From the NCBI RefSeq assembly GCF_001278035.1, contig NZ_CP009452.1:2451501-2515500 (forward strand): a DNA stretch of 64,000 bases, in the 5' to 3' direction. Position numbers and translations under genes: made by a program. Every line of letters starts with the position of its first letter. The stretch's first letter is position 1. The DNA comes from Sphingopyxis sp. 113P3. GTDB lineage: Bacteria > Pseudomonadota > Alphaproteobacteria > Sphingomonadales > Sphingomonadaceae. The notes under the pieces were generated by a model. That model did no database searches, was not told the DNA's origin, and worked only from the letters and a program-made list of their open reading frames with translations. Shown piece after piece: positions 25,261 to 34,697 of the stretch.

Positions 25261-26468
25261 CCGACCGACCCAACAGCCTTCGCACCGGCCCCGACGACCG
25301 CGGCCATTTCGGCGCCTTCGGCGGCCGCTACGTCGCCGAGACCCTGATGCCGCTGATCCTCGACCTGGAGCGTCACTATCGCGCGGCGCAGCAGGACGGG
25401 GCTTTCAAGGCGGAGTTCGAACGTCTGCTTGAGCATTATGTCGGACGCCCGAGCCCGCTATGGTTCGCCGAACGACTGACCGCAAATCTTGGCGGCGCGA
25501 AAATCTACCTCAAGCGCGAGGATCTCAATCATACCGGTGCGCACAAGATCAACAATTGTATCGGCCAGATCCTGCTTGCGAAACGCATGGGCAAGACGAA
25601 GATCATTGCCGAGACAGGCGCCGGCCAGCACGGCGTCGCGACCGCGACCGTCGCCGCGCTGTTCGGCCTTCCCTGCACCATTTTCATGGGCGCGGTCGAC
25701 GTCGCACGCCAGCAGCCCAATGTCTTCCGCATGAAATTGCTCGGCGCCGAGGTGGTCGCGGTCGAAAGCGGAGCGAAGACGCTCAAGGATGCGATGAACG
25801 AGGCACTGCGGCACTGGGTCGCCAACGTCCACGATACTTTCTACATCATCGGGACCGTCGCGGGTCCGCACCCCTATCCCGAACTTGTCCGGGACTTCCA
25901 GTCGGTGATCGGCAAGGAAGCGCGCGAGCAGATCCTCCAGGCCGAAGGCCGTCTCCCCGATATGCTGATCGCCCCTGTCGGCGGCGGCTCAAACGCCATC
26001 GGACTTTTTCATCCGTTTCTCGACGAGGAAAATGTCGAGATCGTCGGAGTCGAGGCCGCAGGCGAAGGACTGGACAAGAAACATGCCGCGAGCCTTGCTG
26101 GCGGGCGCCCCGGCATCCTCCACGGCAACAAGACCTATCTCCTGCAGGACGAGGATGGCCAGATTACAGAGGCGCACAGCATCTCGGCAGGGCTCGACTA
26201 TCCCGGCATCGGACCCGAGCATGCCTGGCTCCACGAGATCGGCCGCGTGCGTTACGAGCCCGTCACCGATGCCGAGGCGCTGGCGAGTTTCCAGAAACTC
26301 ACGAAGCTCGAAGGCATCATCCCCGCACTTGAGAGCGCCCACGCGATCGCTGCCGCAGAGCGCATTGCGCCTACGCTGGGCAAGGACAAGATCATCATCG
26401 TCAACTGCTCGGGCCGCGGCGACAAGGATATTTTCACGGTGGCCGATGCGCTCGGAGTGAAACTATGA
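25257..26468 (+). CDS. trpB: Tryptophan synthase beta subunit
   Basis: 403 residues. Condenses indole, passed from TrpA through a tunnel, with serine. The PLP lysine is K97 in [11 protein letters not shown], the phosphate-binding GGGSNAIG is near 242-248, and the catalytic Glu is in [14 protein letters not shown]. The C-terminal [18 protein letters not shown] is typical. This is the TrpB1 class that pairs with TrpA. It overlaps trpF and the next small gene by 4 bases each. Confidence 0.96.
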   Translation: MTDRPNSLRTGPDDRGHFGAFGGRYVAETLMPLILDLERHYRAAQQDGAFKAEFERLLEHYVGRPSPLWFAERLTANLGGAKIYLKREDLNHTGAHKINNCIGQILLAKRMGKTKIIAETGAGQHGVATATVAALFGLPCTIFMGAVDVARQQPNVFRMKLLGAEVVAVESGAKTLKDAMNEALRHWVANVHDTFYIIGTVAGPHPYPELVRDFQSVIGKEAREQILQAEGRLPDMLIAPVGGGSNAIGLFHPFLDEENVEIVGVEAAGEGLDKKHAASLAGGRPGILHGNKTYLLQDEDGQITEAHSISAGLDYPGIGPEHAWLHEIGRVRYEPVTDAEALASFQKLTKLEGIIPALESAHAIAAAERIAPTLGKDKIIIVNCSGRGDKDIFTVADALGVKL

Positions 26469-26671
26469 TCCGCGCCTCTGTTTGGTTCCTTTTCATAGCC
26501 GGCGTCGCGCTTGGGCTGACCGCTATCGTCTCATTCCTCGCAAGCTTCTTGTTTTCGCAGCCCTGGAGCAAATATCTTGGCATGACGGTCGGCATTGGGT
26601 TCAGCGTCATCCAAGCGGAGAAAATTTTCGTTCGCCTCTGGTCCGAGCCGACGAAGGGATGGGCGGAATGA
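26465..26671 (+). CDS. Small membrane protein between trpB and trpA
   Basis: 68 residues with two predicted membrane segments, about 5-30 ([20 protein letters not shown], then LASFLF) and 37-52 ([16 protein letters not shown]), and a short polar tail ([16 protein letters not shown]). Its ATG overlaps the trpB stop as ATGA and its TGA overlaps the trpA start as ATGA. It is therefore almost certainly translated in coupling with both. I do not recognise a family. Its place inside a unit whose flanking products form one soluble complex is odd. The double overlap is strong evidence that it is a real gene rather than a spacer. Confidence 0.7.
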   Translation: MIRASVWFLFIAGVALGLTAIVSFLASFLFSQPWSKYLGMTVGIGFSVIQAEKIFVRLWSEPTKGWAE

Positions 26672-27459
26672 CCCGCTTCACAGCCGCCTTTTCGAAGCCG
26701 CATCCCGCGCTCGTCGCCTTCATCACCGGCGGCGACGGCGACACCGCCGCAAACCTCGATGCGCTCGTCGCGGGGGGCGCCGATGTGATCGAACTCGGCA
26801 TGCCCTTCACCGACCCGATGGCCGACGGACCAGCGATCCAGGCCGCGAATCTGCGCGCGCTCGGAAAAGGCACGACGACCGCAGAGCTTTTCGCGATCGC
26901 AGGGGCCTTTCGCGAGCGTCACCCGCACATCCCGCTCGTCCTCATGGGATATGCCAATCCGATGACAATCCGCGGTGCCGACTGGTTTGCCGCCGAATGT
27001 GCCAAGGCTGGCATCGATGGCGTCATCTGCGTCGACATCCCTTCCGAGGAAGACGCCGAACTGGGCCCCGCTCTGCGAAGCGCCGGGGTTGACCTCATCC
27101 GTCTTGCCACCCCGACGACAGACGCTGCGCGCTTGCCCGACGTGCTGAACGGCGCCGGAGGCTTCCTCTATTACGTCTCGGTTGCCGGCATCACCGGGCT
27201 TCAGCAGGCCGCGCAGGCGAGCATCGAAGATGCCGTTGCGCGTCTCAAGTCTGCGACCGATCTCCCAGTGGCAGTCGGCTTCGGCGTCCGCACGCCTCAG
27301 CAGGCCGCGGCGATCGCGAAGGTCGCCGACGGCGTCGTCGTCGGCTCGGCTCTTGTCGATATCATCGCCGAGCATGGCGAGGCCGCCGCAGCGCCGCTCG
27401 AAGCCTTCACCCGCACCCTCGCCGATGCTATCCACGGCGCAAAGGAGATCGCCGCATGA
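26668..27459 (+). CDS. trpA: Tryptophan synthase alpha subunit
   Basis: 263 residues. Cleaves indole-3-glycerol phosphate to indole for TrpB. The catalytic residues are E42 and D53 in [19 protein letters not shown], matching E. coli E49 and D60; the phosphate site is [12 protein letters not shown] and [10 protein letters not shown]. The ATG at 26668 overlaps the small membrane gene; the open frame continues upstream but inside that gene. Overlaps accD by 4 bases. Confidence 0.95.
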   Translation: MTRFTAAFSKPHPALVAFITGGDGDTAANLDALVAGGADVIELGMPFTDPMADGPAIQAANLRALGKGTTTAELFAIAGAFRERHPHIPLVLMGYANPMTIRGADWFAAECAKAGIDGVICVDIPSEEDAELGPALRSAGVDLIRLATPTTDAARLPDVLNGAGGFLYYVSVAGITGLQQAAQASIEDAVARLKSATDLPVAVGFGVRTPQQAAAIAKVADGVVVGSALVDIIAEHGEAAAAPLEAFTRTLADAIHGAKEIAA

Positions 27460-28307
27460 GCTGGCTCGACCGTGTCCGCAACGCCCTGCCCTTCACCGCA
27501 AAGCGCGATACGGCGGACAATCTGTGGCACAAGTGCCGCCAGTGCCAGCAGATGGTATTCGTCAAGGAGTGGGAAGATAATCTCAACGTCTGCCCGCGCT
27601 GCGACCACCATGACCGCATCGGTGCCAAAGAGCGTTTCGCACAGCTTTTCGACGGGGGCCTGCACGAGATCATTCCCGCCCCCGCGGCGCCGGAGGACCC
27701 GCTGAAGTTCCGCGACACGAAAAAATATGTCGACCGCATCAAGGCGGCCCGCGCGCAGACCGGTGACCGCGATGCCTATCAGAACGGTTTCGGCCGCATC
27801 GACGGCCGCCCGGTCGTTGTCGGCGTGCAGGATTTCGCCTTCATGGGCGGATCAATGGGGGTCGCGGTCGGTGAAGCTTTCGTCACCGGCGTCGAAGAGG
27901 CGATCAAGCGCGGCTGCCCCTATGTCGCGGTCACGGCTGCCGGCGGAGCGCGGATGCAGGAGGGCACGCTCTCGCTCATGCAGATGCCGCGGGCGACCGT
28001 CGCGCTCGCACGGCTGCGCCGCGCGGGCCTTCCCTATATCGTGCTGCTGACCGATCCCACGACAGGGGGTGTCACCGCAAGCTATGCCATGCTCGGCGAC
28101 GTTCAGATCAGCGAGCCCAGGGCCCTGATCGGTTTTGCAGGCCAGCGCGTGATCGAGAACACGATCCGCGAAAAGCTGCCCGAAGGCTTCCAGCGCGCCG
28201 AATATCTGCTCGATCACGGAATGATCGACATGGTGGTGCACCGCAAGGACCTGCCGGCCGCGCTAGGACGGCTGATCGCCTATCTCGCGCCTGAAAGGGC
28301 GGCCTGA
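27456..28307 (+). CDS. accD: Acetyl-CoA carboxylase carboxyltransferase subunit beta
   Basis: 283 residues. Forms the carboxyltransferase with AccA and makes malonyl-CoA for fatty acids. The N-terminal zinc ribbon has four cysteines at C27, C30, C46 and C49 (CRQC and CPRC). The crotonase-like core shows [25 protein letters not shown] and [19 protein letters not shown] overlap with trpA joins it to the trp unit, a linkage common in alphaproteobacteria. folC follows after 123 bases. Confidence 0.95.
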   Translation: MSWLDRVRNALPFTAKRDTADNLWHKCRQCQQMVFVKEWEDNLNVCPRCDHHDRIGAKERFAQLFDGGLHEIIPAPAAPEDPLKFRDTKKYVDRIKAARAQTGDRDAYQNGFGRIDGRPVVVGVQDFAFMGGSMGVAVGEAFVTGVEEAIKRGCPYVAVTAAGGARMQEGTLSLMQMPRATVALARLRRAGLPYIVLLTDPTTGGVTASYAMLGDVQISEPRALIGFAGQRVIENTIREKLPEGFQRAEYLLDHGMIDMVVHRKDLPAALGRLIAYLAPERAA

Positions 28308-28430
28308 CGTCCAACCATGTCGTTGCGGGGCGCCGCGGCCATGAAGCAGCGGCCGACGGTCGCCCGACGGGCCCCAGGCCGAACTCTGCTTCGCTTCGCC
28401 CACAAAGACGCAGTAAAGGCGTGAACCGAA

Positions 28431-29747
28431 ATGCCCGACCACGCCCAAAGCTCGGACCCGGCCGTCCAGACCCAACTCGATCGCCTCGCGGCATTGTCGC
28501 CTGGGCGCGACATTCTGGGGCTCGAAAGGATTGCCGAGCTTTGCGAGCGTCTGGGCAATCCCCAGGAGCGGCTGCCCCGCACCTTTCATGTCGCAGGGAC
28601 CAACGGCAAGGGTTCGACCTGCGCCTATTTGCGGGCAATCCTGGAGGCTCAGGGACGCCGCGTTCACTCTTATACGAGTCCGCACCTCGTCCGCTTCAAT
28701 GAGCGTATTCGCCTCGCCGGCAGCCTGATCGACGACGCGCTCCTCGCGATGATCCTCGCCGAGGTGCTCGACAAGGCCGAGGATTTGCAGGCGAGCTTTT
28801 TCGAGGTGACGACAGCAGCCGCCTTTCTGGCTTTTGCGCGCACGCCCGCTGACGATTGCATTATCGAGGTCGGACTCGGCGGCCGCCTCGATGCGACCAA
28901 CATCATCCCTGCGCCGGCGGTGTGCGCAATCGCCTCGCTGGGCATCGATCACGAAGCTTTTCTGCTCGCCCCTGAAGAGGAGGCGCCGTCCGAGCCTGCG
29001 ACGCGAATCGCGTGGGAGAAGGCCGGTATCGTCAAACCGGGCGCCGCGCTTGCTACCCTTGCCTATCCGCGGCCCCTTGCCCGCATCATCGCCGCTCGCG
29101 CAAAAGCCGCTGGCGTTACGCCCTTTGTCGAGAACGATGCTTGGTCGATCGAGGCTGTTGGCGATGGGTTTCGCTGGAAGTCCATTGACCACATATTGCC
29201 GGGCCTGCTGCGACCCGGCATGGCCGGCGCGCACCAGATGCGCAACGCGGGCCTGGCCATTGCGATGCTGCACCTCGCGCCGGGCGATAGACCAGACGCT
29301 GAGGCGATCGCGCGAGGCGTTGCGAACGCCTTCTGGCCCGCCCGGCTGCAGCGGCTTGGAACTGGGCCGCTTACCGCACAGCTTCCGTCAGCAACCGAAC
29401 TATGGCTCGATGGCGCCCACAATGCCGATGCCGGCATACAGCTTGCGCGTCATTTCGAGACCGAGCCTCGCCGTATCCATCTTGTCACCGGCATGCTCGC
29501 AAACAAGCATCCCGAGGCGATCCTTGCGCCGCTCACCCCCAGCCTTGCTTCGGTGACCGTCGTCCCTGTCCCCGGCCACGACCACCATGATCGCGCCGCC
29601 TTCGGCCCCGGCGCGCGACAAGCGCCAAATGTCGCGGCAGCGCTTGCCAGCCTGACCGTCGATCCTGCGCGTGAAATCGTCCTGATCGCCGGCTCGCTTT
29701 ATCTCGCGGGCGCGGTGCTTGAACTCAACGGGGAGTTTCCAGAATAG
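28431..29747 (+). CDS. folC: Folylpolyglutamate/dihydrofolate synthase
   Basis: 438 residues, Mur-ligase family; adds glutamate to dihydropteroate and to folates. The ATP P-loop is GTNGKGST (56-63), followed by YTSPHLVRFNERIRLAG, FEVTTAAAFLAF, EVGLGGRLDATN, GIDH and the C-domain LDGAHNADAGIQL. The last 23 bases overlap the end of the convergent permease gene. Ribosome site weak; the start at 28431 is kept because the residues after it match the family N-terminus. Confidence 0.93.
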   Translation: MPDHAQSSDPAVQTQLDRLAALSPGRDILGLERIAELCERLGNPQERLPRTFHVAGTNGKGSTCAYLRAILEAQGRRVHSYTSPHLVRFNERIRLAGSLIDDALLAMILAEVLDKAEDLQASFFEVTTAAAFLAFARTPADDCIIEVGLGGRLDATNIIPAPAVCAIASLGIDHEAFLLAPEEEAPSEPATRIAWEKAGIVKPGAALATLAYPRPLARIIAARAKAAGVTPFVENDAWSIEAVGDGFRWKSIDHILPGLLRPGMAGAHQMRNAGLAIAMLHLAPGDRPDAEAIARGVANAFWPARLQRLGTGPLTAQLPSATELWLDGAHNADAGIQLARHFETEPRRIHLVTGMLANKHPEAILAPLTPSLASVTVVPVPGHDHHDRAAFGPGARQAPNVAAALASLTVDPAREIVLIAGSLYLAGAVLELNGEFPE

Positions 29748-31146
29748 GTTCGTCGCCGTCCGCAGCCACCTCGTGCCCGTCATCTTCGGTGCTCGGCTGC
29801 CGCACCGTCTGCACGACGAATCCGCGCTTCCATAGCAACCAGAGCAAGATCATTCCCGGAGCGGCGATCACGACGGTGAACAGCCAGAAGCCGACCCAGC
29901 CCAGCGTCTCTGCGACATAGCCTCCGGGCGCCGCGAGCCATGTGCGCCCGACCGCCGCGAAGGAGGAGAGCAAGGCGAATTGCGTCGCCGTATAGGCCAG
30001 ACTCGAGAGGCCGGAGAGATAGGTCACGAAGACAGTGAGGCCGATCCCGCTGGTAAAATTCTCCGTCCCCACCGCGATCGCCAGCATGAGCGGCGAATGA
30101 CCCGCGGATGCAAGCACGGCAAACAGCAGATTGCTGAACATCATCAGCAGCCCTGAAATCAGCAGGGCCCGTCCCATGCCGAGCCAGGCGATGAAGGGCG
30201 CGCCGCACGCCGACCCGATGATCAAGGCAACGAAACCGACGCCCTTGTTGATGGCGACGAATTCCGTGTCGGTAAAACCAAGCTCGACGATCATCGGGTT
30301 GAGCATCCCCTGCCCCATTGCGTCACCGACCTTGTAGATCAGGACAAACAGCAGGATCAGCACCGCGCCGTGTCGTCCCAGGAATTCCCGAAAGGGGCTG
30401 ACCACGGTTTCGTTGAGCCACGCGGCAAACCCCTGGTCTGCGCCGCGCGCCTGCGATGGATGGAAACGCCCTGGGCCTGCCAGAAGCGCTGCGACGGCAG
30501 CAGGCAGCACGGCTAGCCCCGTGAAGGCATAGGCCGCCGCCCAACCCAGCCCGAACCCTTCGGGCGATGCGAGGGCGATCGTGCCAACCCCGGCGATCAG
30601 GTTGCCGGTGCGATAGCCGAACTGGTTCATCGCGGTGCCGTGCGGCAGTTCAGCATCACTCAATATCTCGATGCGGTAGGCATCGATAACAATATCCTGC
30701 GTTGCGGACAGGAAGGCGACGACGATCGCCCATATCGCGAAGGGTGCGAGATGATCGTTGGAAGGGTTGCTCGCGCCCAATTGCCAGATCGCGATCACGA
30801 GCAGCGCCTGGATCACGAATAGCCAGCTTCGCCGCTGACCCAGCAGACGGGTCAGCACTGGTATCGGCAGGCGGTCGACCAGTGGTGCCCACAGGAATTT
30901 CAGCGTGTAAGGGGTGGTGAGGCCAATCGCAAAACCGATCGTGGACTTCTCGATACCAACCTTCGACAGCCAGAAGGTCATCGTCGCCAGCAAAAGAGTC
31001 AGAGGAAAGCCGCTCGATATGCCCAGTAGAAAGGCGACGATGGGCATCGGCCGTCTATAGGGAGCAAACGCCGGAATGATGTAGGCAAGGCCGATGATCA
31101 CGGCAATCACCGCGACCAGGATCGCGCTATCGAAACCAAGCTGCAT
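29725..31146 (-). CDS. AmpG-type MFS permease
   Basis: 473 residues, about 12-13 membrane helices. The pattern of AmpG/acetyl-CoA-transporter MFS proteins is clear: LLGISSGFPLTLLLATMTFWL, then FLWAPLVDRLPIPVL, QDIVIDAYRIEIL, NQFGYRTGNLIAG and YKVGDAMGQGMLNPMIVELGF. AmpG imports anhydromuropeptides during wall recycling and so affects ampC induction in enterics. The last 35 residues are an acidic, unstructured tail. Substrate is inferred from family. It is convergent with folC, sharing 23 bases. Confidence 0.8.
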   Translation of the reverse strand: MQLGFDSAILVAVIAVIIGLAYIIPAFAPYRRPMPIVAFLLGISSGFPLTLLLATMTFWLSKVGIEKSTIGFAIGLTTPYTLKFLWAPLVDRLPIPVLTRLLGQRRSWLFVIQALLVIAIWQLGASNPSNDHLAPFAIWAIVVAFLSATQDIVIDAYRIEILSDAELPHGTAMNQFGYRTGNLIAGVGTIALASPEGFGLGWAAAYAFTGLAVLPAAVAALLAGPGRFHPSQARGADQGFAAWLNETVVSPFREFLGRHGAVLILLFVLIYKVGDAMGQGMLNPMIVELGFTDTEFVAINKGVGFVALIIGSACGAPFIAWLGMGRALLISGLLMMFSNLLFAVLASAGHSPLMLAIAVGTENFTSGIGLTVFVTYLSGLSSLAYTATQFALLSSFAAVGRTWLAAPGGYVAETLGWVGFWLFTVVIAAPGMILLWLLWKRGFVVQTVRQPSTEDDGHEVAADGDEPILETPR

Positions 31147-31248
31147 CGTCCCTCCCTCGGCCGCTCGGTCGAGCCAACCTCCTTTGCACGGAAAAACGGC
31201 CTAATGTCTCGTGAACAAATTGGAAGCCGCAAATCGGCGGACTGAAAC

Positions 31249-31710
31249 TCAGGCGGCCTCGGGCCGCCAGTATGTTTGCAGTCCGCTGACCTTGCGCGGC
31301 AGCTTTTTCTGGCAGATCATCGTCTCGATCGCCCGCAGCGCGCCAATCAGAGCCGCCGGAGAATGGGGCTTGTTGAGACAGGCGAGCGCAATGTCAGCGG
31401 CGTCTTTCGGGCATTGCCCGGTCACGAGAAGCACCGCGACACCGCGATCACGCGCGAGCCGCGCGACCTCGCGTCCGGTCATATGCCCTGCCAGGCCGAG
31501 GTCGAGCACAATCGCGTCGACCGCCTCGGTGGCCATCACCGCGACGGCCGCTTCGCCCGTATCGACCGTGGCGACGATCGTGTAGCCATTGTGCTTGAGA
31601 CTATGCTCATAGTCGAAGGCGACCAGCGGATCATCCTCGATGACCAGCAGCCGCTTGATGCACGACAGGCGAGTCGCAAAGAGCATAAGATCTCCGTTCC
31701 ATCGCGCCAT
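31249..31710 (-). CDS. Single-domain response regulator
   Basis: 153 residues made of one receiver domain (about 19-128) with no output domain. The acidic pocket is D26/D27 in LLVIEDDPLV, the phospho-acceptor D70 in AIVLDLGLAG, T97 in LLVTGQ and K114 in CLNKPHSP, so it should be phosphorylatable. The tail of about 25 residues is basic. Stand-alone receivers act in phosphorelays or on motors. No kinase is next to it. The ATG at 31710 has GGAG 9 bases upstream; longer in-frame starts run into the divergent gene's region. Confidence 0.83.
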   Translation of the reverse strand: MARWNGDLMLFATRLSCIKRLLVIEDDPLVAFDYEHSLKHNGYTIVATVDTGEAAVAVMATEAVDAIVLDLGLAGHMTGREVARLARDRGVAVLLVTGQCPKDAADIALACLNKPHSPAALIGALRAIETMICQKKLPRKVSGLQTYWRPEAA

Positions 31711-31842
31711 GACTCGCTCCTTTCCCTCGTGCAATATCGCTTCTGCTTCCCATCGACGAAGCGGCACTTTTCCGGTTATGAGCGTGATCACAACGCAACA
31801 CTTTTTCTTCCCGAAAAACGACAAGAAAGCCCATCCGTTCCG

Positions 31843-32691
31843 ATGACGAACCGTCGCCCACCTCGATCCGCGCCCCGATCGTCGCCCGACCGCGATGCAC
31901 CAAAGGGGCGCCGCGCGGCCCGCGCCGCGTCGCCGCGCAAGCCCCACGCGGCCGATCCCGAGCGCGAAGACGAGCCGCAGCGGATTTCGAAGTTGCTCGC
32001 GCGTGCCGGTGTCGGATCGCGCCGCGATGTCGAGCGAATGATCGAGGAAGGACGGGTTGCGCTGAACGGCGAAACGGTGTCGCAGCCCGCACCGCTCCTC
32101 CCCTCGCTCGAGGGGCTCACGGTCGACGGCAATCCGGTTGCGAAGCCCGTCTCGACCCGCCTTTACCGCTTCCACAAGCCCTCAGGTTGCCTCACGGCCG
32201 CGCGCGACCCTAAGGGTCGCAAGACGATTTATGACATTCTGCCCAAAGGGCTGCCGCGTCTGATGCCCGTTGGACGCCTCGACTATAACACCGAGGGACT
32301 GTTGCTCCTCACCAATGACGGCGCGTTCAAGCGCCAGCTCGAACTGCCCGCCAGCGGCGTCGAGCGTACCTATCGCGCGCGCGCCTTTGGCGACATCAGC
32401 CAGACGCAGCTGGAAGATCTCGTCGAAGGCATCACGATCGACGGCATCCGCTACGGCAAGATCGACGCCAATCTGGAACGCCGCACCGGACGCAACCAGT
32501 GGATCGAGCTCACGCTGACCGAAGGCAAGAACCGGGAAGTGCGCCGCGTTCTTGAACATCTCGGGCTCCAGGTCAGCCGCCTGATCCGCACGCGCTACGG
32601 GCAGTTCACCGTGGGGGACCTTGCGGTCGGAGCGGTTGAGATCGTCCCCCGCGATGAACTGTTCCAATTCCGGCGGCGTCTCGACAAATGA
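31843..32691 (+). CDS. rRNA pseudouridine synthase, RsuA/RluB family
   Basis: 282 residues. A basic N-terminal tail of about 45 residues leads into an S4 RNA-binding domain (about 47-95: QRISKLLARAGVGSRRDVERMIEEGRVALNG) and the catalytic domain with GRLDYNTEGLLLLTNDG, whose Asp attacks the target uridine. ELTLTEGKNREVRRVLEHLG completes the family pattern. E. coli relatives modify 23S rRNA U2605 (RluB), U2457 (RluE), U2604 (RluF) or 16S U516 (RsuA); sequence alone does not settle which, though the tail favours RluB. It overlaps rsmD by 4 bases. Confidence 0.88.
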   Translation: MTNRRPPRSAPRSSPDRDAPKGRRAARAASPRKPHAADPEREDEPQRISKLLARAGVGSRRDVERMIEEGRVALNGETVSQPAPLLPSLEGLTVDGNPVAKPVSTRLYRFHKPSGCLTAARDPKGRKTIYDILPKGLPRLMPVGRLDYNTEGLLLLTNDGAFKRQLELPASGVERTYRARAFGDISQTQLEDLVEGITIDGIRYGKIDANLERRTGRNQWIELTLTEGKNREVRRVLEHLGLQVSRLIRTRYGQFTVGDLAVGAVEIVPRDELFQFRRRLDK

Positions 32692-33233
32692 GAGTGATTG
32701 CGGGCGAATGGCGCGGGCGAAAGCTGCTCGCGCCCAAGAATGGCGCGACGCGGCCCACCGCGGATCGCACACGCGAGACGCTGTTCTCGATGCTCGCAAG
32801 CCGCCTCGGCAGCTTCGAGGGGTTATATGTGGCCGACCTTTTCTCAGGGTCGGGAGCGCTCGGGATCGAGGCGCTATCGCGCGGCGCGGATCGCTGTCTG
32901 TTCAGCGAGCAAGACCGGGATGCGCTCGATGCCTTGCGCAAGAATCTCGCGAACCTCGGCGCCGCGGAACGCGCCGAGGTTCGCGCCGGTTCTGTCCTCG
33001 GCCTCGGACCTGCGCCGCGCGCCTTGGACTTGCTGCTCTTCGACGCGCCCTATGGGACGGGCGCAGGAAGCGTCGCGCTCGACAAGCTCACCCGCCTTGG
33101 CTGGGTCGGTCCTGAAAGCTGGGTCTCGGTTGAAACCGCCGACAAGGAGGTCGTCGAGGTCGCCGGATTTGAAGTCGATACCGAACGCAAGGTCGGCAAG
33201 GCGCGTCTCACGCTGTTGCGGCGCGCGACCTGA
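32688..33233 (+). CDS. rsmD: 16S rRNA (guanine-966-N2)-methyltransferase
   Basis: 181 residues. RsmD methylates G966 of 16S rRNA. The start is MRVIAGEWRGRKLLAP with RPTADRTRETLFSML; the SAM site is DLFSGSGALGIEALSRGA; the catalytic motif IV reads DAPYGTG, where most family members have DPPY. The Asp-to-Ala-Pro change keeps the first Asp and last Tyr, so activity is still likely. ATGA overlap with the pseudouridine synthase makes an rRNA-modification pair. Its end overlaps the convergent permease by 26 bases. Confidence 0.9.
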   Translation: MRVIAGEWRGRKLLAPKNGATRPTADRTRETLFSMLASRLGSFEGLYVADLFSGSGALGIEALSRGADRCLFSEQDRDALDALRKNLANLGAAERAEVRAGSVLGLGPAPRALDLLLFDAPYGTGAGSVALDKLTRLGWVGPESWVSVETADKEVVEVAGFEVDTERKVGKARLTLLRRAT

Positions 33234-34479
33234 CCAGCAACAGCCCGAGCAGGCTCAGCAACCCGGCGACGCCCAGATAGAGACCGACAAAGCTCGTCCC
33301 GCCACGCTCGCTCAGCCATTGCGCTGCGATCGGCGCGCCGGCGCCGCCCAATATGCCGCCGACGTTGAACGCGACCGACGCGCCGGTATAGCGCACCCGC
33401 ACCGGGAAGAGCGCAGGGAGCCACACGCCAAGCGGGCCGTAAACAAGCCCCATCACGAACAGTGACGCCGAGAGGCCCAGCCCGACGACAATCCACGACC
33501 CCGAGGCGAGCCATGGCCCGAACAGGAAACCTATTCCCACCGTGGCTGCGCAGCCCCAACTTAGCACGCGCTGCGCACTCGCCGCGTCGCTCCAATAGCC
33601 GGCAAAAATGATCCCTGCCGCCATGAACAGTATTGCGCCGAGCTGGATCAGCAGGAACAGCTCTTTCGGGTAGCCGAGCGCGGTCGTTCCGTGCGCCAGC
33701 GCGAAGCTCGTCGCGAGATAGAAAATCGCAAAGCAGGCGACAACCGCGAAGGTTCCTGCAAGCAGCGCAACACCATGCTCGCGCAGCACTGCGCCAAGCG
33801 GGACTCCAACCGGCGGTTCGCGTTTTAAAGCCTCGGCAAATGCGGGTGTTTCGTGGATCTTCAGCCGCACCCACAATCCCAACCCGACCAGCACGGCCGA
33901 AACGAGGAAGGGGATGCGCCAACCCCATGCCGCAAACTCGGCATCACTCAGCCATAGGCCGAGCAGCAGGAACAGACCATTAGCGGCGAGAAAGCCAACC
34001 GGTGCGCCCAGCTGGGGCGCCATGCCGAACCGTGCGCGCCAGCCAGGCGGTGCGTTCTCGACCGCGAGAAGCGCTGCGCCGCCCCATTCGCCTCCGAGCC
34101 CGAACCCCTGGCCGAAGCGCAAAGTGCACAATAGCAGCGGCGCAATCCATCCCGCCATCGCATAGGTCGGCAAAAAGGCGATCAGCAGCGTCGAGGTGCC
34201 CATCAGCATCAGCGAGGCAACGAGCGTCGACTTGCGACCGATTCGGTCGCCGAAATGCCCGAAGACGACCGCGCCCACGGGCCGCGCGAAGAAGGCGAGT
34301 CCGAAGCTCATGAAGCTCAGCATCAATTGTGCCGACTCCGATTCGGACGGGAAGAAGAGCGGCCCGAAAACCAGCGCCGCGGCGGTGCCATAAATGTAAA
34401 AATCATAAAACTCGACCGCGGTGCCCACGAGGCTCGCCGTCAGGATGCGCCTGTGCGCGCGATAGGGTGCCAGATCCAT
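33208..34479 (-). CDS. MFS transporter, MHS family
   Basis: 423 residues, 12 membrane helices. The metabolite:H+ symporter pattern is plain: LVGTAVEFYDFYIYGTAAALVFGPLFFP near residue 16, GHFGDRIGRKSTLV, RFGQGFGLGGEWGGAALLAVENAP. MHS proteins take up citrate, ketoglutarate, shikimate, proline/betaine and similar compounds; the substrate here is unknown. The ATG at 34479 (MDLAPYRAHRR) is preferred to an upstream start by the GGAGAGGGCGG site and by family alignment. Convergent with rsmD. Confidence 0.85.
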   Translation of the reverse strand: MDLAPYRAHRRILTASLVGTAVEFYDFYIYGTAAALVFGPLFFPSESESAQLMLSFMSFGLAFFARPVGAVVFGHFGDRIGRKSTLVASLMLMGTSTLLIAFLPTYAMAGWIAPLLLCTLRFGQGFGLGGEWGGAALLAVENAPPGWRARFGMAPQLGAPVGFLAANGLFLLLGLWLSDAEFAAWGWRIPFLVSAVLVGLGLWVRLKIHETPAFAEALKREPPVGVPLGAVLREHGVALLAGTFAVVACFAIFYLATSFALAHGTTALGYPKELFLLIQLGAILFMAAGIIFAGYWSDAASAQRVLSWGCAATVGIGFLFGPWLASGSWIVVGLGLSASLFVMGLVYGPLGVWLPALFPVRVRYTGASVAFNVGGILGGAGAPIAAQWLSERGGTSFVGLYLGVAGLLSLLGLLLVRSRAATA

Positions 34480-34697
34480 GGGCGACCGCCCTCTCCTGCT
34501 GCTGTCGGTGCCGCTTTGGACGGATTGCCCCGCCTGGCGCAAGGCGAAAGACACGCAGCCGATCCGGAGGCGCTCATAGCCATCTCGACCATCTTCACGT
34601 TCGGGGTAACCACTTGTGCATGCGTGCTACAGACCAGGGTCCCCGCGCCGTCGCGCCGCGCTGGACAGGGACGCCGCTGTTCCCTAATCGTTCGCGC

